From Phanerochaete sordida (Eukaryota > Basidiomycota > Agaricomycetes > Polyporales > Phanerochaetaceae): a stretch of DNA of 64,000 nucleotides. Location: positions 186,001 to 250,000 of the forward strand of contig BPQB01000003.1 in assembly GCA_019973155.2 (NCBI GenBank), in the 5' to 3' direction. Every line of letters begins with the position of its first letter. The first letter of the stretch is position 1. The notes below the pieces were generated by a model, which worked only from the letters and a program-made list of their open reading frames with translations, was not told the DNA's origin and searched no databases. This document shows, piece by piece, positions 13,038 to 24,233 of the stretch. The translations under genes were made by a program, and so were the position numbers.

Positions 13038-15420
13038 ATGGGTGATCTCGCGGTCGGCTCAGCTCAAGGTTCGAGCGCGAGTAGTGGTAGTTCTAGGTCG
13101 CGCGCTCCAAGGAGAGGTTCACCTAGGTCTCTCGAGCATGTCTTCGAGGATGATTTTGGGGACGACTGGGTAGCTATTGCGGACAAGCTGTGTCATGATA
13201 TGAAGCTTCCTGGTGCGCTTTCTCGATGCCCGTGTTTTTCTTCGCCAGCGTCACGCGGCTTCTGTCAGATCTCACTACGAAGAGTGGTCTCAAGAAAGTG
13301 CACTCCGACTTGCCTAACATCCACCGGCAACTGGAACAAGCTTTCACAGATGCCAAGCAAGCGAGGGAAACCAAAACCATGGGCGGTATCATTGCAATCT
13401 ATACAAAAATGTGCATGGAGGACTTCGGCTTGCAAACAAAAATTCTCGGACAAGGTAAAGCAGCATTTCGCACATATACTCTGCACAGCCTTATATTACG
13501 TGTATTCAGGGTATTACGACCACCTCGTTACTCTGGTAGAAGACGATGACACCCGCCATGTCGCTCTTCGCGCTCTGAACTCCATCGCTCTTACAACAGG
13601 AAAGCAGATCCCCCCGAGTTTCCGTCGGGGAGCTCCACGTGTTCTGGAACACGCACTGAAGCACTTGGACGAGCCTGACACGCTCACCATCCTCACTGGC
13701 ATGTTTGCTCATGCTACCGAAACCCTTCGGGCATCAAGCCGAGGATCTGGTCCCTTCTTCGACGTGGCCAAGCTAGTTCGTGCACTGCTCGCCGAACTCA
13801 AAAAGCCTCAGGAAAACGCCTATCTGTTCGATCACGCGATGGTGTGCTTCACTGCGACAAACGCGTACGACACGATGCACGCATGCGACCACATAGCCTC
13901 GTATGTTACGCTCATGATCGCCCTCTTGCGCTGCAAAGACTTCCACCGGCGGTGTCAGGTCCTTTACAGCTTGGATGAAATAGATTTGATTGCACGCGAC
14001 TTGTCGCAGAGCTTCACGACGATAGTCGCTCAGGAACCGAAACGCATGACCGACATCGCTACAATAGCTCTCGACCTCAAGGTCGAAGACCTCCCAGAGT
14101 CGCTCCAGAAAGCTGCAGACAAGCACGGTCGAGACAAGCTCTTCATGACGCAGCTGCAGCGTGGACAAGCAGCGTACGCCGCGCTGTTCGTCCAGTACGA
14201 CCCCGAGGTGGACCTCCTCGCAATGGCCCGCGCCTTCGCGCGTGTGCTCTACGAATATGAGTACCCTGTACCGGGCAGCAAGATTTGTAACCATACCGCG
14301 AGAGTCACCTTCGATCGCAAAGGCGGCGCGCGCCATTGGATCAAGCTGGCAGAGCGATGTTTCAAGGCTCTCCGCGCTCAGGACGCGCCCTCGCACGCAG
14401 ACCTGCTCCACGCGGATATCCTCGAGCTGATGGTGCTCCAAGGCAAAGGCAAGAGCGACGAAGAGGTGTACGACTTCACCCAGGCTGCACGGACCCGACA
14501 CCCACAGTGCCCGCTCTTCTATCATGTCCACTACGCCGAGACCGATGCCGCGATACGCCTCGCGAAGAAGGGCCTGAAGTGCCCCGACATCCCCGCCTGG
14601 ATCCGCCTCAAGCTCACCATCCTTGCCGCAAGCGCAGCGGACCGGAAGATCCCCTACCTCTCACCCGACGACGTGTACCCATGGCTGGTGTCGGCACGCG
14701 CGGACGCGAAGTGGATCATGGACGAAGGGCCTCCTGACGACTTCCAGAGGTGCTGGGCTTTGGAGACATACATCTTAATGCACCTTACCATCGAGGGCCC
14801 CAGCGCAAGCTTCAAAGCGCCATCTGTTCAGGCAAGTGGACTTCTCCGGTTCTGTCGGTATGCGTTGACGCGTACTTCCAGCGCGCTATCAAAGAGCTGG
14901 AGATCAACGCAGGGTTCATGAAGGCCTTCGGCGAACCTATTGTGTATTATCGCTGGAGCGTCAGGCGGATGAGGAATCTCGCGCTGATGTATCGCAGGGG
15001 ACAGGAGGAGTGGGCAGCGTTGCTGTCCCGCGTGGACGAGTGGTATCTCGAGGAGGAAAGGGACGACCCCTGCAAGAGCGAGCGCGATCCACTCGTCAAG
15101 TGGATGTCCAAGCTCGAGAGCTGGGACAATCTGGATGCGGAGGTGCACGAGGAGCGGAAAAGGCCAGCTCAACAGCCGCGCTTCCTCCCCAGCACGCTCC
15201 GTCTTATGACTTGTTCGTGGTGCTCCAGGCCGAGCGTGATCTTGAAGCAGTGCTCTGCGTGCGGACAGGAGAGGTGACGAATTTTTGCCACATTGTTCCG
15301 CGCCTCGCTGACTCTTGACGGCCGTATCATAGATACTGCGACTCCGAATGTCAGAAGCTACACTGGGTCGAGACACATAAGGAGCACTGTTCGAGAAGTA
15401 AACGCCAGAACTCGGTGTAG
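13038..15420 (+). CDS. MYND zinc-finger protein, tandem copy B
   Basis: Exons 13038-13212, 13269-13454, 13510-14831, 14882-15273 and 15333-15420 give 720 residues. The layout copies gene A: a short Ser-rich start, LPDLTTKSGL at the first junction, a YYDHLVTLV segment, and a C-terminal MYND finger (CSWC, CSAC, YCDSEC, HWVETHKEHC). Exon 2 is 186 bases in both copies. The third intron starts GCAAGT, where copy A has GTGAGT at the same site. The frame and the conserved RAIKELE after the junction require the GC donor. Sequence divergence is high, so the duplication is not recent. It starts about 300 bases after copy A. Function unknown. Confidence 0.85.
14832..14881 (+). other. GC-AG intron in MYND copy B
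   Basis: 50-base intron, donor CAG|GCAAGT and acceptor TTCCAG. It is the third intron, in phase 0, at the same position as the GT-AG third intron of the paralog (12091-12142). Confidence 0.85.
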
Positions 15421-15535
15421 GAAACATAAACTACACCCACGGCATCATAACCATCCATAGCCCTCTATCGTTACATTTCCAGAGTACATGCAACCCGAAT
15501 CATATAGAACAGAGAGGTCGGGTATAGGATGTGGA

Positions 15536-17363
15536 TCATCGCTTCCAACTAGCCTGCTTCTTCGTCGCGAACTGGCAGCTGACGTGCGCCACGTTTTGTC
15601 TCAGCCACGGTAGGATGTCCCCGGTGACCTGCAGGCAGCCGTCCAGGACCAGCGACGTTAGCTGGGCCGGCTGCGCAGCGGGACGAGGCTGGCCCTCTGC
15701 TTGTGCGGCTTCCGGGGTGGAAGGTGACGACTCGCGTGGTAGGCGAGCCTTGACAAGGCGGATGAGCGGGCCATCGCGGACGTCGGGGCAATGGGAAACA
15801 TTAAGATCGACCAGCCGCGGACAGAGGATCCCATCGCCCCTCGATCCCGCCAATGCCTCGAGGATGACGTCTACATTCGCCATTCCAAGGAGATGTAGGA
15901 CCCGGAGGGATGTTGCGCTTCGGAGGAAACGCACAAGAGTCGCGGGGTCCAGGAGGCTAATGCGGTCGATGATGAGCTCCTCGAGGGCGGCAGGGGGAGA
16001 TATCTGGAGGACGCGGTCGAGAGCCGCATCCACAGCGCCGACCAATCGCGAGATGCGCAAGGATTGAAGGGAGGGACAGACAAGCTTGTAGAGTAAGGAG
16101 TTCATGAATGGTCCAGATAACGTAAGCTTCGCGAGAGCATGCAAACATATCTCGGCTGAGGAGGTTTTGTGGACCATGGAAGTGGCGGAATGCTCCGGTC
16201 TCAGAGGAATGTCGCTGGCGAAGAATTCGATGGTCTCGAGGTTGCTGTTTCGCTCTAGGAATGTTGCCAGATCGTGCAAGTAGACGCCGTGGTAGCATCC
16301 CTGATAATGGAGGGTAGTTAGTTGCGTGCAGCGTGCTGCAAGCTCTCCCCAGCGCAGGGTCAGGCCTTTGACACTGAGAGTGCGCAGTTGGAGGATTGGT
16401 GGATCGTGTAGCCAGTCGACGTCCATAGTCGAGGGACAGTGGTGCAGCTCAAGCTTCTCAAGCTTACTGACGACCTCAAGGGATAGCAGAGGGAGCTGAC
16501 GACGGAAGACCGCAAAATCCATCTCGTTAAGCGACAATGTCCGAATGAGATCGAGGGGTACGCTTTCGAGCATATGCAGAGCCCATACGGTCTTCGCATC
16601 CCCGCTTCGGATGCACAGCGCCTTCAGCTTCCCTTTGCTGCGGGTCTTCCAGAGGGCAGCTTTGACGGTCGGATTTACGGCTGACAGCGTAAGGAAGGTC
16701 CACAGGTTCGGTGTGTTGACGACCACGCGCCTCCAGTCCTGGCAGACCTGGCCCAGGATGACTACTTGGGAGTGATCCTCTTCGACGACAATGGAAAAGA
16801 TGGTGTGCGCGATCTCGACGGGAAGTCGCCCAAAATGGTAGAACGTCTTGCTTGCGCGCTGCCGCTGCAGTTTCGCATGGGCCGCCTGGGCAATCTCGAC
16901 GTCCGAGCGCAGGGTAGTAAGCTCTGTACGCCGTTTGTTGTCTTCGGGCTTGACTCTCTCGAGTGCAAGGTCAAGCATAGTGAGGGCCGACTCGTACTTC
17001 TTGATGGTGGTGAACAGACGAGCGGAGCGTGCGTACCCCTGCCAAATAGGTCCATGAGGCCGTGAGATGGGCACAAAGATAAGGGCAGCTCACCTGCCAC
17101 TTCTCTGGCGAGAGCTTGATGACTTGCTTTGAGTCTAGAAGTGCCTCCTTCGTGCGACCCAGCCTCTCATAGACGGCGGCCCTGGAGTCGAAGACGGTCG
17201 AGTCGCTTGCGTGCAACTCTATCGTCTGGAACTAGGGGGGTCAGCGCAGGACAGGGTAGCATGACTGCATACGCACCTGGGTAAGAAGTCCCAATGCCTC
17301 TTCGTATTTCTGTGCTCTGAAACACGCGATGCCCTGGTTGAACGCGTCCTTCCACTCGAGCAT
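15536..17363 (-). CDS. TPR / F-box / LRR protein (Dia2/Pof3-like)
   Basis: Exons 17363-17277, 17231-17094 and 17038-15536 give 575 residues. The N-terminal 110 residues form TPR-like helical pairs (KDAFNQGIACFRAQKYEEAL; DSRAAVYERLGRTKEALLD; GYARSARLFTTIKKYESAL). An F-box follows (LPVEIAHTIFSIV, then QVCQDWRRVV), then leucine-rich repeats to the C-terminus. This order, TPR then F-box then LRR, is that of yeast Dia2 and fission yeast Pof3, SCF ubiquitin-ligase subunits that act at replication forks. The match rests on domain order rather than detailed sequence, and Agaricomycetes have many F-box/LRR proteins, so orthology is only suggested. It shares a 223-base divergent promoter with the glucosyltransferase gene. 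Confidence 0.78.
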
Positions 17364-17586
17364 GCCTGGGGCCACACCAAGTCGCCTGGCGGTCGACGTG
17401 CAGGGCCTAGAGACTGCCCAAACATGTCTCAGATGAGATGGCGGGGAAATACAATCAGCACATACCTGAGGGTCCGAGGGTGAGATGGGGAATGCGGACC
17501 AGAGTCGAGGAGCAGTGCACGCGAGCACGGCGGTTATTTGACCTTGTTTGTGGGGTCTAGACGCGAATTGCCACGTGCAAGCAACC

Positions 17587-19079
17587 ATGGCCGACGACGA
17601 CGACCTCGCGGTCCAGAGCAGCGTGCTCGGGCTTTCGCTCGCTGCAGTCGGCTTGGGCTGGTATACCATATTATGGTCCATAGGGCTCGTGGGATGTCGC
17701 GCAGCGTGAGTGCGCCGCCTACGCTTCTATCACTCGGACTAATTCGCGTATATTAGTCGGAAACGCTACCGCCTCCGGCCGCGTTCGCCTTTGGCCTCTG
17801 CAGCTGCAGGGGACGTCCCCGGAGTGTCCATTATTCGTCCACTGAGGGGGCTTGACCCAAACCTTTATGAAAACCTCGAGTCAACCTTCCGCCAGGAATA
17901 CCCCAATTACGAGATCTTCTTCGCTGTGGCGGACGAGCACGACCAGGCCCTTGGAGTAGTGCGGGATCTCATTACAAAATACCCACATGTTAACGCGCAT
18001 GTCATCATCGGTACGTCTCTACCTGGTCCCTCCCTATGGTGTGTTGAGCTCTTTTCCCCTCAGGCGAGGAGAATGTCGGAGTGAACCCGAAGGTCAATAA
18101 CCTCGTCCGCGCATACCGTCAAGCCGCTCACGACATCCTCTGGGTCCTTGACTCTAACGTCATGGTTGACCCAGGCACCCTCGCACGCTCTGTCGACGCT
18201 CTGGACGGCCCATCGTCTGTCGCACAGCCGAAGCGCAAGCGGGTAGCCCTCGTGCACCACGTCCCCTTCGCATTCGCAACCGAGCCCGCCCTCGGCTCGC
18301 ACGTGGAGCAGGCCTTCCTGAACACGAATCACGCAAAGATGTACATTGCCATCAACACCATCGCAATCGACTCGTGTGTCGTCGGCAAGTCGAATCTGTA
18401 CCGCAGAAGCGACCTCGAGCGCGTCGACGGCACGCTTAAGCCCGTTACCTCCGCGAACGCCGCGCGCAACACGGGCCTGCCCGCGTTTGGGCGGTTCCTT
18501 GCCGAGGACAACATGATCGCGGGCGCGCTCTGGCACGAGCTGGACGTGCGCCACGACCTCTCGTGCGACGTCGCACACAACGCGGTTGGGAACATGTCGC
18601 TCATGGACTACTTCTGGCGACGCGTGCGCTGGATTCGCGTCCGGAAACACATGGTTTTCGCGGCAACGATGGTCGAACCCTTCACGGAGTCCATCGTTGC
18701 GGGCTGCATAGCGGCTGCGTCTCTGCGCTACCTGCTCGGCTTTCCGGTCTGGTTGTTCCTCCCACTGCACTTCCTCGTGTGGCTCTTCGTCGACCTGGAC
18801 GTCTACGAATCGCTGGCCGGACACCCGGTCCCCCAAGGGTCTACGAAGTGGAAGTTCATCGGTGCCTGGGTACTTCGCGAAGGGCTGGCCCTTCCGATCT
18901 GGTTGTATGCCATCTGGGGCAGCACGGTAGATTGGCGAGGGCGGAAGTATGTGGTCATGCGTAACGGAGAGGTGCGAAAAGCGGGGCGAGATGACGTTGA
19001 TAAATGGCTGCGCTGGCTACGCTGGAGTTCCTCTAAAGATACAGCACAGTATGAACCAATAGACCTCGCCCAAGACTGA
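17587..19079 (+). CDS. Ceramide glucosyltransferase (GT21)
   Basis: Transfers glucose from UDP-glucose to ceramide, making glucosylceramide in the Golgi/ER membrane. Exons 17587-17705, 17757-18010 and 18064-19079 give 462 residues. One N-terminal membrane helix (about residues 13-38) is followed by the catalytic domain with the GT21 signature D,D,D,(Q/R)xxRW: the first Asp region around FFAVADEHD, VLDSNVMVD, AEDNMIAG and RRVRW. Hydrophobic segments near the C-terminus (LLGFPVWLFLPLHFLVWLF) match the re-entrant/membrane part of the family. Length and motif spacing are normal for fungal enzymes, and nothing looks broken. Confidence 0.93.
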
Positions 19080-19160
19080 GTGTACACATTTAATAGCTGA
19101 TACAAGTCCCATTTGTCCAAAGTTCCCTTGTTATGCAGTGTGCACTGCGTACACTATGAT

Positions 19161-20055
19161 TCACTGGAAGGGCTCCGGGAATGACGGAGGCTTGGAAGGA
19201 GTGGCAACATTTTCCGTGGAGGCAAAGGGGGAACGCTGATGCAAGCTTGGGTTCGGGGTCGGGTTCGCAGGCGGGGTAGGCAGGGGTCCGGGCTGGCCGG
19301 CATTGGCAGGGCCAGATGCGCGAGTCTGCGCAGCCCCCAGTGACGACTGGATCGCACCCATTGCCCACGGACCGTACTTGTGGAACAGATCCGTGCCCAT
19401 AGACAGAATATTCGCGGGTGGCTGCTGTGTAGGCTGTGACGGCGTCTGTCCAGGTGTAGACGTGGAAGCTTGAGGACCGGTCACGGCGGACTTGGTAGCA
19501 GCACGCCAGACGGCGTCCCAGGCAGCTGTGCCCTTTTCCTGGACGAACGTAAGACCTTTGCTTTGCGCGGCGACGATGCTTGCGTCGATGTCGGCTTCGT
19601 TCTTCTGGAAGTAGGGGTCCAGGTAGGTCTGGTACACCCAAGTAGATCCCTGTGATAGCAATGAAGTGCCGCTAGCAATGCGTGGATTAGGTACGACGTA
19701 CTGAGGTTTGAGGCAGCGCTAGGAAGAGCAAGAAGACCATGCGAAGCTCCCAGTAGAATGGGAACCTGTAATTCCATGAGACATGTCCCAAGTGGCTTCA
19801 TTAGGAGGACTGTACCAGCTGATGAACCACTCGGCGACGTTTTCAAAGGCAATAATGGCGCCAATGCACGTCCAGTACTTGGCTAGCTTCTCCAGCTCGG
19901 GCTCTGAAAGCGGTCTGTGCGACAGTGCTTTCCAGGTCGAGTACGCGGGCAGGAGGAACGCGAACCAGGCGCTGTCTCGATTGAGCTGGCAATTTATTTG
20001 AGACGTTGGTGGACATTGCATACCAAATGAGCCTCGTCGCCAATGCCATCAACAT
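19161..20055 (-). CDS. REEP / TB2-DP1-HVA22 family ER-shaping protein
   Basis: Exons 20055-20024, 19971-19816, 19765-19702 and 19649-19161 give 246 residues. The first half is the TB2/DP1/HVA22 domain: paired hydrophobic hairpins with LLPAYSTWKAL, the conserved KYW, and WFPFYWELR followed by LALPQTSGSTWVYQTYL. These proteins curve ER tubules. The second half is a Ser/Pro/Gln-rich tail after a short amphipathic helix, as in REEP1-4-like and long fungal members rather than the short Yop1 type. The first exon is short (32 bases, starting MLMALATRLI). The gene converges with the glucosyltransferase, leaving 81 bases between stops. Confidence 0.88.
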
Positions 20056-20405
20056 CGTGGACGGTGTGGTGGTGGTCGTGTGGGCGGGTGTGCGCGGTGA
20101 CGATGCCGAAAGGAGACTGCTGGGAGCACAGCCGCCGAGCGCGTCGCGAAGCGCGGTGTGACACAGAGTGACGCGTGAGGTGATGCCGGTGCCGGCGGAA
20201 TGTCGGGGAGGGTGATGGGAGGAGATGGCCGGGGCGACACGTGAGAGGCTCGGTCGCAGGCTCAGCTGGTCGTGCATATCAGACCGCGCACCTCCGTATC
20301 CAGTCTCTGCGTCGTTCTCCTTGTCCTCCATCTCCTCCACCCGCTGCAGAGCAGCCCTCCGCAGGCGGCGGCCAACACGCTCGCCTACGCCCCCGTAGAC
20401 CCTAC
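20056..20405. promoter_or_regulatory. Divergent promoter, REEP/Zn2Cys6
   Basis: 350 bases between divergent start codons of the REEP-like and Zn2Cys6 genes. No supported exon. Pyrimidine-rich tract (CTCCTTGTCCTCCATCTCCTC) on the plus strand just upstream of the transcription-factor start. Confidence 0.45.
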
Positions 20406-23400
20406 ATGGACAGCAACGCAAGCGGGAGTGCAGTCAAGAAGCAAGAGCTGGAGATGGATGTCAATGACCCCAAGTCCGTCAACAAGGACGCCAAACCGTC
20501 CGTCCGCACGCTCAACAGGGTACCTCGTACGCTCTTCCTATAGTTCGCTTCGCGTTCTAGACACTGAAATTGGGCTCTCCAGGTGCATGTGTAAGTCCCA
20601 ACTACGCCATCGAGTTGAACGCTTTGAACATTTCGCAATAGAATGCGTGTCGAAAGCAGAAGATGAGGTGCGAGGGGGCCGAGAACCCACCTTGCAGACG
20701 TTGCAGGCACGCAGGCCTGGAATGTCTCTTCGAAAAGCCTCAGAGGGAGGCAAGCCTCACCGGAGAGGCAGGACTAGAGTAAGTCGTCCATTCATTCATG
20801 TCCAAGGAACGCGTTATCAACTTCAACCAGGCGTATACGGAGTCTAGAGGGCCACGTCGCCGAGATTCGAGCATCTCAAACGGTCATCCAGAACACTTTG
20901 GCGGAGATCGCGGCTCATTTACGCGGCGGGGCACACTTCCCCGGCCGGTCTCCGTCGATGTACCCGCCGTCATTCACACACCAATCGCCTCATTCGATTG
21001 GATCTCCCGGGATATCGACGCCGACAGTGGGCGGGCACCCCCAGCTGCTCGTGGATACAGCGCACACCCCAACCCCCGGCGGCAGTGGCGGTCACCCGCA
21101 GTCGCACATGATGAGTCGCCAGCATAGGGACTCCATTTCCTCGAACACGTACCAGAGCCCTACTCTGGGCTCGTCAGGACACAGGGTCGGAGGCGCTGGA
21201 GACATGCATCCGCCTCAAGTCGCATACGGTCAGCAAGGGCAGTCGGGCCCCCATGGAACGACGCTGCCGCCGTTCTCCTCGCTCGAAACAATGGGACCGC
21301 CGCGTGGACCGCCGAGCAATGTTTCCTCCATGCGCTACCACTCTGGGGACCACGCTCAGGGTCAACGCCCGTTAGCAAGGAGTATGAACGGCCTAGAGGG
21401 GGCCTCTGGCTCCAAAAGAGCCCTGCCGCCGTCATCCAACGTCACCAGCGCGGATTCGACGGACCAAGAAGAGGACGACGGTGAATTGCCAGCTTCAGGG
21501 TTGGTTGCCCCGTGGGAAGTTCTTCGGGGTCTGGCTGATGTCGCGATTGAACGAGCCGCCCAGGTGAGGCCGCTTGCTAATGGTTTTGATGTTTGCTAAC
21601 GGTCGCACAATATTTCCAGGAGAACGGAGAGGGCAGTGAGTCGCAAAGTCGACCGCGGACCACCTCGCCCGAGCCACGCCATCCTCGCCCAGTGAAGCGC
21701 AGGAGGGTTCTCCCCAAGATCGTGAACACCATTTTGCCCGATGGTGAGTTCATGTCCCCTATTGTGGCCTTCTATCAGCAACCTTATCGCCCCCGCAGTT
21801 GTCACAAAGAAAATCATACCTGAGTCGGAAGCCCGCGAGTTGTTCAGAATGTAAGCCCGCTGATCTCTCGGTGTTGTGTACCCTGTTGCTTATCGCAGTG
21901 CGACCAGCTTCTACCACGGATGTTCAACATTCCTGCCCGTTTTCGATGCGAACATCGATACATTCGATGAGCTTCACGAGCGCTCGCCATTTGCAGTCGA
22001 CTGCATCTGTATGGTGGCAGCGCGCGTCCGGGATGGCGGAGGTACGCTACCTATCTTGTTAAAGCCCGAGCAATGTAGGCTGATTATGACCTAAGGCGAG
22101 CCCAGTGACACCTTCCTCAAGTGCCAAGAAGAGGTGCATCAAATCTCATGTGCCAGCTTGTTCTCGCCCGTCTCGCGTCAGGAGGCCGTGCAGGCAATGG
22201 GTATGCTCCTCTAACTGTTCCTATACGCAGCACTGATGATCTGTCAAATTAGTCTTGGTCTCTGGTTGGTCAGATAACGGATGGTTGAGCGGTGGTCACG
22301 CTGTGCGCATGGCCATGGAGATATGTGAGAGTTTTCATTGACCGTGCCGTCGTCTTTTCTGACGTCCAAGAATAGCCATGCATAAGGCGTGGCCGGAGCT
22401 TTTGAAGAGGATGAAGGCCAACAAGATTTCGACTAGCTTGAAAGAACGGCAGCTGGTCGTATCTGCGCGTACATGGTTCTGCTTGTACATCTTCGAGCAT
22501 CAGTAAGTACCCTTGTCTCGCTTTATCGCTGCAGTTCACGAACGCCACGCAGAATGTCATATGGCACCGGAAGGCCAGCTATACTCAAGGACGATGAGAG
22601 TATATGGAACTGTCGTCTACTACTGCAACATCCGCTGGCCATAGAGGACGACATGCGTCTCGTATCTATGGTCGAGCTCATGGCCATTCGGGAAAGGATC
22701 CATAATAACCTTTCCCCGCTCTTCGATCGACCAGTCGATGAGAGTACCTTCCAGGTGCTACGCGATGCCGATGTCGAGTTCCGTAACTGGTACCAGACAT
22801 GGGACCAGGCATTTTCCCAGAAATACGAGGATGCAGGTTCGTCCCTATGTACCTTCGATTACCACGGTTGATCTGAACGGTCTCGGTACAGCGTTCTACA
22901 GGCAGAGTCTACAGATTCAACATATGACAGCGGAGCTGTTCCACAATGCGACTGCGCTCAGAGGTATCGAGCTGCCGGAAGATGTACAGAGGATGCCTCC
23001 TGGCCAGAAGGAACTTGCGATTCGCTCGATTCAAATCGGTCGTCAGATTCTCGACATCACCGTGAACTCACCGGCGTACAGGGAGGGAATGAAATACGGT
23101 TAGTCGTTCAAACACAGCTACTCCGCGTTGGACCGACTTCCGTTCTAGCCGTTCACTATACCCATGCTACGGCAACCTTCTCGGCGTCCTTCTTGATGCG
23201 TCTGGCACGCTTGTTGTGAGTGCTCCGCTACCGGTCCGACTCCCTAATGAGTCCTCACCTTTCTGCAGCCCGGATCAGTGTGATGTCAACGAGATTAGGA
23301 TGCTTGTGGAACATCTCGCGGCGCTCTTGCAAGAAGGTGAGTCCGCTATTCGTAGGTGGCGCTCCGCTGCTGAACTGGCAATCAGTGCCTGGCACGCGAT

Positions 23401-23837
23401 ACGCATTCACACTTCAGCTCATGCTGAAGCGCTTCAAGAGGCGGAAGACGGGCTCGATGTCCCGCTCCCCTCAGCTTCCTCGGCCCGGTCATCGAAGCGG
23501 CGAGGGCTCGCACTCCCAAGACATGTCGATGGGTCACCCAATGTCACAACATCCCCATGGCCACAACCAAGCCCTGTCACCGACTTACGACTCGCATTTG
23601 ACGGCGCACCCCGAGTCGATGGGTCATATGGGCCCGAACATGCAACAGCCCCATCTGCAATACGGCGGTGGTGTGGGTGTCGAGAACATCTGGCATAATT
23701 TCGAAACAACTTCTGCGGAGCAGCTGCCCGTGTGGCTTTCGGACCAAACCCTGGGTGGCGCGTCGTTCTCGCAGAACGGCATCGACGCTTTCTTGATGCC
23801 TAATGACTACCTTCCGCCTGCGCCCCAGATCTGGTAA
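20406..23837 (+). CDS. Zn2Cys6 transcription factor, 15 exons
   Basis: Exons 20406-20526, 20583-20590, 20642-20778, 20831-21563, 21620-21743, 21799-21850, 21899-22041, 22096-22200, 22253-22324, 22376-22502, 22553-22836, 22892-23098, 23149-23215, 23269-23336 and 23386-23837 join in phase to 899 residues. The zinc binuclear cluster (about residues 43-72) reads PRACNACRKQKMRC with the matching CxxC pair PCRRCRHAGLEC. A short coiled linker (IRSLEGHVAEI) and a Pro/Gly/His-rich spacer follow, then the fungal-specific regulatory domain (FYHGCSTFLPVFD onwards) found in regulators such as the xylanase activators. The target is unknown. Exon 2 is only eight bases and carries a zinc-ligand Cys codon. 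Confidence 0.9.
20583..20590 (+). other. 8-base microexon in zinc-cluster gene
   Basis: Exon GTGCATGT between CTCCAG and GTAAGT. It completes an Arg codon and adds Ala and Cys, giving PRAC joined to NACRKQ. Without it the first cysteine of the zinc cluster and the frame are lost. Confidence 0.85.
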
Positions 23838-24233
23838 TACGCCGCGCGCGGACATCCCCTGCTCCTCGTTAATCTGTACCATACACCGCTTTGCTCTGCT
23901 CTTACCGTCTCTTCAAGAAGTGACTAATCCATGCGCTGTTTTTCTTCCCTCGGAGACTGTATTGATGTTCAGATACCACATATGTTCGCATGTACTCGCT
24001 GTCATTTACGCATTTTTCTGTACTCCCCTGGATGTATTTGCCCCCACTTCGTGTAATGCCATTATATTTCGCTGCTCGTCGTCAAGCTTTGCAGAATCCT
24101 CGCGAGGCGCGCGCCCTCGGACCCAAACCTAATAAAAGCGCGATGTCGGGACGGCGCTTATTGGAAGCGCCCTGTGCGCTCATCGCGGCAAGTTTTTTGG
24201 CGGGCGTGCAACTTCTCTGCGCCTACCACCGCT
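23838..24233. other. Intergenic, promoter of Utp17-like gene
   Basis: 396 bases between the transcription-factor stop and the WD40 gene start, same strand. It contains an AATAAAAG stretch near 24130 that could serve as a polyadenylation-like or TATA-like element. No exon supported. Confidence 0.35.

Noticed and set aside
14161..14737. Overlapping frames in MYND copy B as extra genes
   Set aside because: They are alternative frames of exon 3, with Arg/Pro-rich translations and no domain.
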